A stretch of 64,000 bases of DNA from Sarcomyxa edulis (GCA_009761415.1 QUOL01000010.1:1-64000); one strand, 5' to 3'; positions 1 through 11,054 are shown, counted from the first letter of the stretch. The notes: a model not told the origin generated them from the sequence alone. Made by a program: numbers and translations.

Positions 1-959
1 AAAGAAATACCTGGGCATGGGGAGGAGTGTTCGACGTCGCACATCTAGGTCGGTAGGTACATAACATAACCGTTTCTTCCCTCGCTTTTCCTCGTACACA
101 GCGCTTATGAGACAGATTGCTGCCTTCAGGTAGACATACAAAATAACTCTATTCTCCGGTCTTCCCGTTTCTTTTATTTTTTTGGCCCAGCGCTCGGCTT
201 ACTACCCTATCGACGCTACACTGCCGAGGATACGATGCTACAACACTTATTTCGCCGCTGAAACCGCATACGGCGCCACCGCGTATCTCCTAGATTGAAT
301 ACGGAAGATCCAGATTTTGACACGGAGGATAACTTAGCCGCATCGCTTCGAACGTAAGCCTCCTCTCTGACGGTGTTTTGGTTGGACTGATAAGGGAGTT
401 ACCATGGTGTATAGAGGCAGGTGGCTTATTGCTATTTCCCTCCGTCTCCTTTCTCTCCTCTCTTTTCCCTTCTGTCTCCGAAGTTTTATCTTTCTGTACT
501 CATCCTCGATTCTTCACCACTGCTTGCTCTATCGATATGGTGAGTAAGTCGTCTTTGCTCGACGTCGCTACACACTTCCTGACTTTTATAACTGATACAG
601 TCATCGATGCCGTCGTCTCATCCCAAACCTCGACCTTGTCTCCAATGCGTTGCTCCTTGGATTCCGAATCTGACGTCGACACGCTTAGTAGGTATCTTAT
701 CCAGCTCATCATCAGAACGCTCTCGCTGACTCATTCAATTCAATAGATCCAGTCCTTGCTCTCCAGCTAGCACGATGCACTGGCATCAATCTGATTCAAC
801 TGACAGTGAGTAATCTACGCTGATCGTCGTGTTCCGAGTCTCACTAACATCTTCGCTATATAGCTATTGATATTGCAGTGTAACCTGGTGTGTGGCATCG
901 ACATCGTCGTTCTGGATTGCAATTATACTGACTCACTTCCTCATCTAGCATACTCTCTC
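1..959. other. No supported gene
   Basis: I see no coding region that I can support here. Short open frames exist on both strands, but none has a domain or a convincing exon structure. GT-AG-like signals and pyrimidine-rich runs give it the look of decayed intron-rich gene sequence that continues into the repeat pair that follows. Confidence 0.4.
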
Positions 960-1713
960 TCTCGAACCCACCTCTGCTTGACAATCGTGTCATTCCCCAG
1001 CTATCTCTCATTTTGTAGACATGGCTGTCCGCGTCTTCATCCCCGAAGATTTCCAATACGGTACAAAGACCTTCCGAGCGGTAAGTCGTCAACTCTGCAT
1101 TCTGTGGAATCCATCTGCATGCTGACCGCCCGTTAATATATGCTCAGATCCTGCCCCACCGCCGTCTCGGCTAATTCACGCTAGTGTGCGATGGGGGGCA
1201 GAGCCTCTCATTGCACTACCTGACCTACTCGCTTCCATCTCGTCGAGCAGACCTGAGATGATTACTGACCGTAAGTCCTATGTGTAAACGACAGTGCTCA
1301 AGTCGAAGCTGAGTCGATCAGACGCAGATTGTCAGACCTTCGAAGTTGCCGTTGTGTGTGACGACGACGACGCTCTCGGATGTTTAATACCATTTCTCTG
1401 ACAATCGTTTCGTCTCCCAGCTATCTCCAGCGCTCGTTCAAATAGATCGGCACTTCTCGAACGTCTTGCTGTCCTCGCCTCTTCGATCCTCGAAGGTCTC
1501 TCAAACGGCCTCATAATGTCTTTCCCGTACGTCATCTCCATACATCTTCTCTCGTTGGTATGTATATTGACCTTGCCCGTTAATTCATCCTCAGACCCTG
1601 TCTCGGCCAATTTACTGTCTCCTTCAGCTCGGCTACGCCGGGCGCAAGTGTGCGATGAGGGGCTCTGCCCTCATTGCACTACTTTATTAGTCGCTCATCC
1701 ACTCAAGTTCACC
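960..1713. repeat. Pair of diverged direct repeats, about 430-450 bp apart
   Basis: Two blocks, about 960-1255 and 1385-1713, share ordered segments. One is GACAATCGT followed by CCCAGCTATCTC, another is CCGTTAAT followed by CTCAGA and CCTG, and a third is GTGTGCGATG, a G run and CATTGCACTAC. Between the segments they have drifted by substitution and indels. Both copies contain splice-like sites (for example an exon-like piece at about 1019-1080 followed by GTAAGTCG), so an old duplicated exon block is plausible. I recognise no product. Confidence 0.5.
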
Positions 1714-2527
1714 TGTGGCCTCGAACGATTGTCCGTAAGTCTAAGATGTTCTCTCGTCAAGTCTGAGCTCGAATCCCCGTAGTAATTGTTCCACATCGTC
1801 TTGTCCGACGACGAAGACGACGCTCTTTGATTAAGTCCGTCACCTTGGCCAGAACATGTACGGCTGAACCTCCTTGTTTTTGTCGTTCTGGGTGGAGGTA
1901 GAGCTTCTCGATGTTGTAGGTAAGTCGTTGTTTTGTCTCTCGGGCTTTTGAACGACGTCGAGGCTGATCCATCCGTTTCCATGTAGGCTCGTGAGTTGAT
2001 GGGGTTTGTCTTAGGCCTGTTGTTGGTGACGAGATGGAGGTGGTTGGGCTTTGCGGTAGTTTCCGTACCTCCACGATGTATTAGCACGAAAAATATATAA
2101 TTTGTTTGACTTCTGACCATTCCTGTCCGTCTGTTTATCTGATTTCTCACCCGCGTTGATGTCTGGGATCGTAGTCGTCGTTGTTGTGTAGTAGATGTGG
2201 TACCTTTCAAGTCAAATCAATGGATGTCTGACTCACGAGAACTCGTGTCTCGAGTTGAAGTGGGAAAGATGTTGTATTGTGTGATTATAACAAAGATACT
2301 CGGGGCACGATGGACTCCCTGCCCGACACTTTTCAGCCCACTATCTGGCTCGACTTCGAGGGGATGTGGATGGTAGTTATCGAGCAGGCACCTGTGGGAC
2401 TAAAACTCGGAATTCCTACACAAACGAGTCGTTTTGCCTCGGATCCTGGAGGCACTTAAACGAAACAAAAGGCTTACTGTGTGTAATTCGACGTCTTCCA
2501 ACGACCAATTCGAGAGACGCCTCCCGC
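1714..2527. other. No supported gene
   Basis: No frame has a recognisable domain. A minus-strand open stretch at 1695-2210 is rich in Arg, Thr and Ser and looks like noise or a heavily decayed exon. Confidence 0.35.
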
Positions 2528-2960
2528 GATCGCATGCTTCGGTGTCTGCGAGTCTTCCTACACCGAGTTCCGAGGTCTCCTTGAAAGATCGGCTTTGCAT
2601 CTGATGACGAGAATATATAACGGTTAGTTAATGGAATAGGGCATGCGTACCTCTGTTTTTGACGGCGTGCGAAGCCTTCCTCGATGTCTGTGCAAGTCCT
2701 AGACCGAGATCCGAGATGTCCTTTGAACGCGATCATTGCTGCCTGAGAGTGGTTAGTCCGAATTGACAAGTTCGGACTTTCCGTCAAACGAGATCGTGTT
2801 ATGATCTCGTTGCTGCTGTCTGAGGAAAGTGAGAGAAATCAGTTCAATTGCATACTGTATGCGTACCTCCAGATCGCTTTTCCGACAGACATGAACTCGA
2901 GACGTACCATTGAAGTCTTTCCCAAGTGTCCTAAGCCAAAATCGAGTGCTGTTGCTATCT
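2528..2960. repeat. Three diverged 65-70 bp direct repeats
   Basis: Blocks at about 2528-2593, 2669-2734 and 2891-2960 share a scaffold. The first two both read TGTCTG, AAGTC/GAGTC, ACCGAG, TCCGAG, then TGAA and GATC or CGATC. The third is weaker. Spacings are about 141 and 222 bp. On the minus strand each gives a short peptide of the type S-x-L-G-x-G-x-L, which may be a remnant of a repeated exon. They lie just 3' of the CSE1 fragment on the same strand. Function unknown. Confidence 0.4.
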
Positions 2961-3029
2961 TCGAAAGACGAGACTATCGCGCCGAGGTCATGAACGCGTT
3001 TTCTACCGAAGAAGGACCGAGTACTCACA

Positions 3030-3861
3030 TTTCATCAGATGATCGTTCTCTGCTACTTTTTCCGGTGTCCCAGCCGACTCGATTTTGGAAAGAACCGTGT
3101 TCAACAACTCGGGCGCGATGTCATGGATGTCCGCTTGGGCAACCTAGAGAGAACGCATGTGAGTTCGAGGCAAAGACGAGCATAGATGGAGCGATAGAGA
3201 CATACAAGACCTGCGTGCCTTGTTTGATAAAGAGGATCCGGTCAATAGTGATAGCAGCATAGGTGTAAGTAACGTAGTTGTTTGAGCCAAGATGTCCAAC
3301 ATGGAGCGGCAAGACGGAAAGGAGTTGTGGCTTCGTCAGCTGCAGGGAAAGGATCAGAGGTGAGAACGCTAGGAAATCAAGCAGTACTGAGGGCAATGCA
3401 CACCTGATTGCGGAACATATAGAGGAACCGGATAGCGTCGACCTGGAGTATGGGATGTACGGTTCCTTGTACGGATTGAAGGTCCTGGAAAACGTGATCC
3501 GAAAGAATTTGACAACGTCTACTAGCGCGTTCGTCGATGTGACGCCATGCTGTGAATGAATAGGTAAGGTGCAAATAATACGGGACGAATATTAGGCAGC
3601 TTACTCAGTCGTTGATCCACGTGTAGCCACATTGGTGAGTAGATAGACAGCACTGTCCTTCGCCTTGTAGTTGGCACTTGAATTGGCAGTGTATTGCTGC
3701 AAGCCTTCATTGATCCATGCGCCGACAATTTAAGCCTTCGCCAGTGCCTCATATCCTGAACCAACGAGTGCTTGGAGAACATCGGCGGCGAATTGACGGC
3801 GGGTAGCTAGATCTGCAGAGGAGAGGGAGAGGTCGAGACGGATGAACTCGAGGGGATCGTC
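3030..3861 (-). pseudogene. CSE1: CSE1 / exportin-2 fragment, broken
   Basis: Minus-strand peptides match the exportin-2 (CSE1/CAS) family, which recycles importin-alpha from the nucleus. In order they are DDPLEFIR...LATRRQFAADVLQALV (3861 downward), then GAWINEGLQQYTANS and DSAVYLLTNVATRGS, then DHVFQDLQSVQGTVHPILQ and VDAIRFLYMFRNQ (about 3400-3510), then GHLGSNNYVTYTYAA and ENDHLMK near 3040-3070. The order is that of the middle HEAT-repeat part of the family. A TAA stop (plus 3730-3732) interrupts the first block, and the VVKFF / SDHVF step near 3505 needs a frame change. The N-terminal third and the C-terminus are absent. It starts within about 13 bp of the end of TOM1-like sequence. Family identity is good from motifs; non-function is inferred from the breaks. 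Confidence 0.78.
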
Positions 3862-3874
3862 TTACGATTCGCCC

Positions 3875-6800
3875 CTGCTGTATGATTTCCGCGCGGATCT
3901 CAGGAGGTAAAGCACCGAGGAATTCGGAACTGATCTGAGAATCGGGGTCTCTCAGCTCTAGACGCCCGTTGGTCGCGAACATGCTGATTGATGACCTCCT
4001 CTCTCATATCGTCCGGCAAGGCTTCCAAGAATGTGGGGTCGATACCTGTGTCGGTGATGTCTACGGCACCGCCGTGTATCTTTACTGTGACGCGTTCTGG
4101 AAGCGTAGAAGAGCTGGCTTGACCAGTCTCAGATTCGAGGGTTCTTCTGCTACTGGGGTATCAGTGCTGATTGGAGCTTCTCCAGCCGCAACACCGATGG
4201 GATCAGACGAGGAGGGTGAGGAGACGGTCACATCTGCCAGCTCAGTATCGACATCGGGGGTAAGGGACACCACTTCGCGAGGGCCTTCAGACTCCATATC
4301 GAGCTCTGGTGTGGCGACCGCCTCTGATTGTGTTGTTTCTTCAACTTCCGGGCGGGAGGCATCGAGGGATTCTTGCTGCGCAATCTCTTCAGCTCGGGCC
4401 TTTTCTTCTGCAGCCTCCGCTTCGGCTTTGGCTTCCGCTTCACGTTGTTGGGCTAGTTGGGCTTCTTCTTTGGCCTTGGCTTGTTTCGCTGCTTCGAGTG
4501 CTGCCGGAAGGAGGGCCAATGCAACGTGGTTGGCCAATTTTCCTGCACGTTCAGCCGCGAAATCACCATGCAGAATTTTACTTTCTTCTTGCCATCTCTA
4601 TAGAGTCAATAATGGGTCGAACTCGCGTCCTTGAGAGCGAGGTTCTCCCGGCTGACTGGCTCTTTCAACTCGGACAGCAGAAACAAGACCTTGAGGACGC
4701 CGTTGTTGTAAGAAGGCACGATCGAGATGGACCAAAGCACCAGCGGGAACGTCGAGACGACAAGTTTCTGCGCCACCACCTCGTCCGCGAGTCATAATAT
4801 GATGAAACATTTGAACCGCTCCTTCTCAGATCAGACCTTCGATTGTATGGAGGAGGTCGTTGGTGCCACTGCTAATGATACGGTGGGCATGGCGGGCGCT
4901 TATTGATTGTCCAGACGGCGTGCGATTTGCTTGTAACGAAGCATCGAGGAGGAGCGGGTGGGTGGTAGTTTCTGGAGGAGCAGCAGGTCCGTTGCGGGTC
5001 CGACCAAAAATTTGGACGTTTTCATCTATAACTACGTGAGCACTGCAATGTCAGATAATAAAGTCGAGACTTACCACGCCGACGAGCGAACAGGCCTGCG
5101 CCTTCCCGGTTATTGTCAGATGGGCCATTGACAAAAGAGTCGCCAAACCCGAACATGTCTTCACCAGCTTGCGCAGTGCTGTTCTCCAGGATGGCCAATC
5201 CAGTTCCGTAACTGCAGAAATTGGATTTAGCTTGCATTGGAGCACCCATCAGCACGACTATTCACTCACTCGTCGTCCGACACCAGATCAGGTTCATCAT
5301 CTGCTTCGGTAGTGATATGGGTGGTTGGTATAGATTCTGGAACGATTTTCAGACGGCGTAAAGCTTAGCAAATAACGCGATATACCTCCAGGTTGATCAT
5401 CGTCATCCATATCTTCCCCAGCTTCATCACCGCCGTCGTTGTCACTTTCAATGTCCTGCCACATCATCTCTTCATCTCCTTCTGCACCGTTTTCGTCCTC
5501 ATCCCCTTGTTCGTCGTCAGCGTCTTCATCATCATCATCATGTTCATCATTCTCAACTAAGTCGTCTTCTTCATCCTCGTCGTCTTCTCCATCCCACGGC
5601 TCCCCCGATTCATGACCCTCATGCTCGAGATCATCACCGTCTGCTTCGTCCTCGGTATTAGACGTATCTTCGCTTCCAGTCTCTTCACCGAAGTCCATCT
5701 CAACGTCTTCGTCATCTTCGTCGCCGTCATCATCTATTTCGTCTTCCGCAGTGTAATGTACATCCTCCATTTTCTAGAGGGGCTATCAGAGGTTATCTAC
5801 ACAGGCAAAGGATTAAACACTCACCCCTCCGTACATGCCTAGAGCAGAATTTCGATATAGGTCGGGTGTCTCCTCACGACCCGGATCTTCGGCTTCTTCA
5901 TCTTCGTCTTCCGAAGCAAACGACTCCACACTCACAGCTTTCCCTTTACCGGACTCTTTTTTGCCTGACGCACGGCTCGTCTTGATCGCGATCTTCGTAC
6001 TACATTATACAATGATTATTGATGAGTGGGTGAAATGTACCAATGTGAACTTACAGATACTCCAGTGGGCGGAGAATGGAAGCAACAAGATCTCGGACGT
6101 TCGGGTAGTTGAGGTCGACGTCAGCTAAGGCAGATGTGAGGGTCGCGACAAAATTCTTCGCGAGCACAACCTTCGCCATATGAGTAGGAGTATCGTCCGG
6201 CTGTTTTCGCGAAGGAGTATTGAACCGCACGGTCAGTAGCCGGTGACACAAGTCTGCTAAAGCTAAGAGGCGACCGTAGCGGGCGTCAATGCTATCTGAT
6301 GATGCGGAATCTTTGATAGCACGGCTGACAGCCTCTAGAACAATTTTACGAATAGACACCAGTTCTGCCGAGACATCCTTTGCTTCGTGGTTGGTGGAAC
6401 TGTCCACACAGAGGGCAACGATAACGGACATCGCCCAGTTGCACAGTGTGATTCGATTCCGTACATCTGCGGTGGGTCGAGGGTTGATCATACCGAAAGT
6501 GACCAGATCAGAATGAATGAAATGAAGAGCTGCAGTCCTGTGCTTGGTAGCAGCCTCTTTCGCTGTAAAATGGGAACGCGTTTTCGTCGAATACGACAGG
6601 AAGGCCGTCTTGCAAGAGTCATAAGAGAAGAGTAATTCTGTGAGGCATCACATCAGGAAGCACGAGTATTGCGAATTACCTTGTGAGATTGGGGCCATCG
6701 ATCCGGCTGCATTCTCTACGCTGGGTCCAGTATCAGAAGTCGGCCTATCCCCAGCCGGTAGCATCTTGGGGGGCTTATGAGGAGTCGCGTCTGTCGGGCC

Positions 6801-7166
6801 TGATGTATCCTTCGCAGTTCTCATGACTTCTCCAACAAGGAAGTGGACTACGGTTTCCAAAGAGTCGACGGTAGCAGCCTCATTTGACTTCAACACCGGT
6901 GAGTCAATCATCATGTCAATACCGGCGGCCGCCTCAGCGGTCTGCAGAGGTTTCTGGTCCGGAGATATCAAGTCGTTTTTCAGACTAGGATGACGGGAGG
7001 CAGAGAATGGAGAGCTGAGCTGGCACAAAGACTTGGTGACTTCTATGAACGTTTGCGAGTCCCGTAGTGCCATTGCACTACACGTACGGACATATGTTCC
7101 GACCTCTACGACCCGAGAACGAGGAAGGGAAAAGTACCATTTAATCGCCTGTTGCATGACATGCTA
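3875..7166 (-). pseudogene. TOM1: TOM1/HUWE1-type E3 ubiquitin ligase fragment, no HECT domain
   Basis: This is the middle of a fungal TOM1-type giant HECT ligase. Exons read on the minus strand include a block with QQAIKWY and ALRDSQTFIEVTKSLCQL (7150-6650), FSYDSCK and NWAMSVIVALCVD...LALADLCHRLLT...NFVATLTSALADVDLNYPNVR (about 6610-6055), PLEYLTKIAIK...REETPDLYRNSALGMYGG (5999-5825), the long Asp/Glu tract (5773-5386), VIDENVQIFGRTR, the FHHIMTRGRGGG block (about 4810), LANHVALALLPAALEAAKQAK (4537 downward), then VDITDTGIDPTFLEALPDD and SQISSEFLGALPPEIRAEII. Introns at 6000-6054, 5774-5824 and 5337-5385 splice cleanly. Stops lie at 7164-7166, 6648-6650, 4826-4828 and 4598-4600, with frame changes near 4150 and 3945. 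The family ends in a catalytic HECT domain; here homology stops at 3875. Gene identity is strong; non-function is inferred. Confidence 0.88.
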
Positions 7167-7199
7167 GACAGTAGTCGAATATTCGACGATGTGACGAAC

Positions 7200-7735
7200 C
7201 ATGGGTCCAGGGCCCCAATTTTCGACACTTTTTCCATCCTTGTACCTTCCAGGTAACTCACACGGTCTGCATATTCTCTGTCCTTGAGCATTCGTAGGAG
7301 GGAACGACGTAGAATCAGCTGCCGGAAGAGAGTGTGCTATGATTACACGATGAATATATCGACTGCGAAGAAAACGAACCGAGTACTCACAGGATTCCAT
7401 TGACAGCCCCAGCAACATACTTCCCCTTCTTGACCGGCGCACCCGTAACGACAGGCGCGAAAACATGGGTCTGGTACGTCTGCGTCTGTCCCGGGTGCTG
7501 CAATATATCAGGATGGAAGTTGGGATAGCGTGATTAGCCATAGCTCTCGAACGCTGCGCAGCAATGGTCTGCTCGTCGACGATGTATCGCTGGATCGTTC
7601 CAGTATTAGAACTGGAATTCGAATTCGATGTCGATGTTGTCGAACTTCCACTCCGCCTTCGACAACGCCGTTCCTCTCGTCCCCAGGAGCAGCCCCAGCA
7701 TTACTACTCGTAGCTTCGAGTAGCGATCCGTCAGA
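7200..7735 (-). pseudogene. CxxC zinc-finger protein fragment (GATA-like style)
   Basis: The minus strand reads a Ser/Asn/Thr-rich stretch (about 7735-7560), then QTHVFAPVVTGAPVKKGKY, an intron with GTGAGT donor, and FPPTNAQGQRIC, PGRYKDGK and WGPGP. I recall this set from a basidiomycete zinc-finger family with RICRQC and KCVEKWGPGP followed by CDRCRKK. Here the third cysteine is Ser (DGKSVE) and the sequence runs into TOM1-like sequence at about 7170-7200 before the last CxxC pair. That makes the finger incomplete. The family assignment is from memory of the motif and should be treated as tentative. Confidence 0.5.
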
Positions 7736-8706
7736 CTCGAAGTCCCACTAGGGCTACTGTCCCTCCTCTCCCTTCCCCCGTCTCTGTCCCTCTCGCGAAA
7801 CGTCGTTGGCTCGGCTCTGATTGTTGGTACGCGACTTGGTTTTGGTTTTGTTACTCGGGTGCTGGGTATGGATAGTCTCGAGAGCCAGGTCGTTGTTGTT
7901 GAGGAGGTGGTAGCGCGCGTGCTTTATAGATCAAAATTAAGTTGTCAGTGATGAGTTGATAGCCGAAAGATAACAGGGCATAGCATGGTAGCACGAGACG
8001 GAACATGACGAAGATAAAGGAAACTTATTTGACCCGTTCGAAAGTCTGAAAACGAGTAGAACAGAGAAAATGCCCGAAGAACGATGCAGATCTTTCTATC
8101 GCGGGATGTAAGGAGAGCGACTGTCCTTATTTTCGCCAATGAACGGTCTGGGGAGCGACGAGGTGATAGGAAGTGTCGCCGTCTCAGTAGTGAAGTGAAG
8201 AATAGAGATGTATTCCGAAAGCGACAAGGCGTCGAGGTCAAATGACCTCCAGTCATCTCGTTCCACCTTACGAGAAGGAAGATGCCTCGCGTAAGTAGGA
8301 ACGGCACCCCCAAACGTGGAAATTGAAAGAGATATTCGCTCATTGCGGAACAAAGAACAAGCAGAGTAGAGCGAGACTTGCAGGGAAGGGAAAATAAAGT
8401 AAAGCCTGCACTCAAGAGAAACGAATTGCGAGGCGCGATGAAGCGATACGCTCGTTACAGCGCGAAAACCAGGGAGATCCCTCCACCAGTAAAGCGAACA
8501 AATGGCACGTAGATTGGTAGACAGCGAGGTGTCGAGGTCAAAGGATCCCAAGTATTTAGGCGAGAAAAGAAAAAACAATGGGAGAGAAGAAAGTATACCT
8601 CGGAAAAAATGAGGCGCAATGAATAGTAAGGGAGTGACGTGCATGCTAGGCCTGCTAAAAGAGACGGTACTCACCGAGTCAGAGAATACGGCGCGTCTGT
8701 CGTCTG
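7736..8706. other. Spacer between two broken genes
   Basis: This holds the probable 3' flank of the tetraspanin pseudogene and the 5' flank of the zinc-finger fragment. A minus-strand open stretch of 258 codons (8096-8872) overlaps it. Only its upstream end belongs to the tetraspanin intron and last exon, in a different frame. I see no other supported gene. Confidence 0.4.
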
Positions 8707-9740
8707 CTAGACCCCTGACGCGTTTAGCTGGAGGTTGCTGTCTGTCAAAGGTAGGAGACCTGGGTCTAACTCTGGTGTTGTTATCGTTGTAAGCCCCGCC
8801 TGTTCTGCTAGTTTGCTGTAGGACAAGTTTAGTGAGGAGAAGGAAGACATAGTAGAGGGACATACTGGGCAAAATTGTCCATGACGACGGCCATACTATT
8901 CATGCTGAGACAACAAGCTTCAGGCAACATTCTTTTACCGTACCGATACGTGACGTGGTTGGAGCGCAGCAGCCCGGCGACAACGACGAAGATGTGGAGG
9001 GGGACAAGAGCGAAGGAGACGGCGTACCATCGCTTCAGGAAGAGTTTCTCAATGAACGAGCTAAAGTATCGGCCGCACCCTAGCTGATTTTAGATACGGA
9101 GACGGCCTTCGACACCCAGACCCTGAGACTATTCTGCATTGATATTCCCCTCGAGGTTGAATGCGCGACGTTTGTAGCTGAGATAGCCGGGGATGACCAA
9201 GAGTTCGAAGACGATCTAGAGGAGGGAGGTGTAGATGGCGAGGAAAGACCTGTTGTTGAAGAGGAGTCCGGCCCTGCCGATGAGGGAAGTGACGAGGCCA
9301 AACGATGCAGCGATAGTGGATGTGATGAATTTCCCGTGATTGCCAATTCGGACGACGTCGGGGTGGTTCCAGACGTTGAACCAGATTAGAAGACAAAAGA
9401 TGAAGGATACGAGAGTGTAGATCGAGAGCTGTTAACGCCCAAAGTTGTTAATATTTTTCCGCAGTAATATCTTCAAGTCGGACACTCACCGACAAAAATG
9501 AGATTTCCGATGAATCAGTAATGTGGTTGACTGGAAGGATGCCGAGTGATGTTGCCAGATGGAGAGAGGCCAAGTACGAATGAATTCGATCAAGTTCGTG
9601 ATTAATAGCCGTTCAGGCAATGTTCGCCTGAGGTTGAGAGAGACCGACGGGGGCCGACTTCAGGTATGCTTGGAGATCGTAACGGAAGAGAACGGGCGAG
9701 GACGAGGACGAGGACGGAGACGATAGAGGGACCGACGAGG
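8707..9740 (-). pseudogene. Fungal tetraspanin pseudogene
   Basis: The frame reads VGLSQPQANIA (about 9640), a hydrophobic segment with TLVSFIFCLLIWFNVW (about 9410), ITSTIAASFGLVTSLIGRAGL, SFLAIYTSLL-stop-IVFELLVIPGYLSYK, NLEGNINAE-stop-SQGLG, RI-stop-NQLGC, then RWYAVSFALVPLHIFVVVAGL and SMNSMAVVMDNFA. A 50-nt intron (GTATGT donor) leads to KLAEQAGLTTITTPELDPG and a stop at 8707-8709. Three TM spans around a small loop with NQLxC and a last TM span followed by a polar tail match basidiomycete tetraspanins. The large extracellular loop is much shortened (GYFSPF-type residues and most cysteines are gone). Three in-frame stops make it a pseudogene. The 5' end is not defined. Confidence 0.78.
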
Positions 9741-10309
9741 ACAAGTGATATCTCGGCGTCAATTGTTTCCCACGGGGGTAATCGAGCGCCAGCGGTGGAT
9801 TTACCCCGTGGGAATTATCTCGATCATGATCGCACCACCGTGTGCGGACCTTGTATATTTTATCTTCACCCTGCTCGACCTCCGACACTTTTCATTCAAC
9901 CAGGGATACAAGTTTCGGCATTGGTGGAGTATATCATTGGGAATCTGGAAAGGAAAACTCAAGAGGTAAGTAACCAGCTTTGCCTCTATTCCACGAACCC
10001 TTCTTCCTTCATATCCCCTCCTGCGAGTTGTCTGGGATAGATGGTGCACGACCCATCCAGTACTTTGGGTTTCAACATCCTGGCTGCGTTGGTGTGCACG
10101 CAACGCCCTCGGAACTCTGCCCACCCCTGATTCAATCACGATGACTGACGTCTTGTCCTGCGCGTAGTTTCGTCTGACCATTGCGCGTTGTCTGCGTGCA
10201 TTCTACGCGTTTTGTACCCGAAGTCGCGCACTACGCCTGCCACTCAGACCAAGTGCTACACAAGCTCATACGGCGAGGTTTGCATTTTTCGCGTCTGTTT
10301 CTCTGTGGT
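9741..10309. other. No supported gene
   Basis: This is possibly the eroded 5' end of the tetraspanin. Open frames occur on both strands, but none has a recognisable motif. Confidence 0.35.
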
Positions 10310-10310
10310 G

Positions 10311-10397
10311 GCAGACCACCCACCCTTAACTTGCATGTTCTACACGGAATCACCCCTGGGTCCAATAGAACATGCAAGATGCGCGTAGATGGTCTGC
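10311..10397. repeat. Nested inverted repeat
   Basis: The arms CTTGCATGTTCT (10330-10341) and AGAACATGCAAG (10367-10378) are perfect complements. An outer pair GCAGACC (10311-10317) and GGTCTGC (10391-10397) encloses them. The whole could fold as one long interrupted hairpin. No gene is assigned. Confidence 0.6.
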
Positions 10398-11054
10398 CTA
10401 TCCTTTACTTCTTGCTTGGAATCTTCGAACCCAGATTGATTTTCGCTAAAGCAGCTATACTTTGGACGGTTCGCTCTACGCGTTCGGGCAAAGAGTTCTC
10501 ATCGTGAAATGATGCAACCATCGAGGCCATTTGGACAGCGCAGCTTTTTCCCCTCAACACCAATCCTACGCGCCGTAGACTCCCAAGAAGTCACTGACTT
10601 TGAGCGCGAGCCAGCACCCCCCATCAGCAAGAAGCGCCGTGGATCAAGGCCACCGCATTCTATGCCAAGTCAGTCGTCACCTGCGGAATTGGGACCCACT
10701 CAGATAAAAAGGCCAGCCTCTTTCATTTCAAGCTCTCGCAGCATAGAAGGGACTCCGTGAAACAAAACTGGGCACCAACGGCGTTGATTTGGATTGACGA
10801 GGTGAGTACATTACTCGTTCTCGTAGCCTCGATAGCACGCTGTACTGAGAGGCAGGGCACTGAAATGGTGGAGTCGAGTACTATGGACATTGGATGACTC
10901 GGACGCCTGGATTATAGTTCAGGGCCTGCGCGATGAATGAATGGGTGGGAGGAACTCGTTCTCAAGATCCCCGTGCAGACGAGTCGTCAACCTCGAGTGC
11001 GATGGGTATAGAATATTAAAAACTAGATCAATTTCATGTTTTATATGTAGACTA
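10398..11054. other. No recognised gene; one short open frame
   Basis: A plus-strand open frame of 83 codons (10509-10760) is Ser/Pro/Arg-rich with KKRRGSRPP and could be a nuclear-protein exon. It has no family signature and no clear downstream exon. GTGAGTAC at about 10801 is a possible donor. Confidence 0.25.

Noticed and set aside
5612..5842. Plus-strand ORF with hydrophobic stretches
   Set aside because: It is the antisense of the Asp/Glu-rich TOM1 tract; GAT/GAA runs read as Ile/Val/Phe-rich on the other strand.
3875..7166. A functional short TOM1 isoform
   Set aside because: At least four in-frame stops and two frame changes cannot be removed by plausible introns, and the HECT domain is missing.
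8096..8872. 258-codon minus-strand ORF as a membrane protein gene
   Set aside because: Its upstream end lies on the tetraspanin intron and last exon in the wrong frame, and the rest is hydrophobic noise. The true tetraspanin frame ends at 8707.
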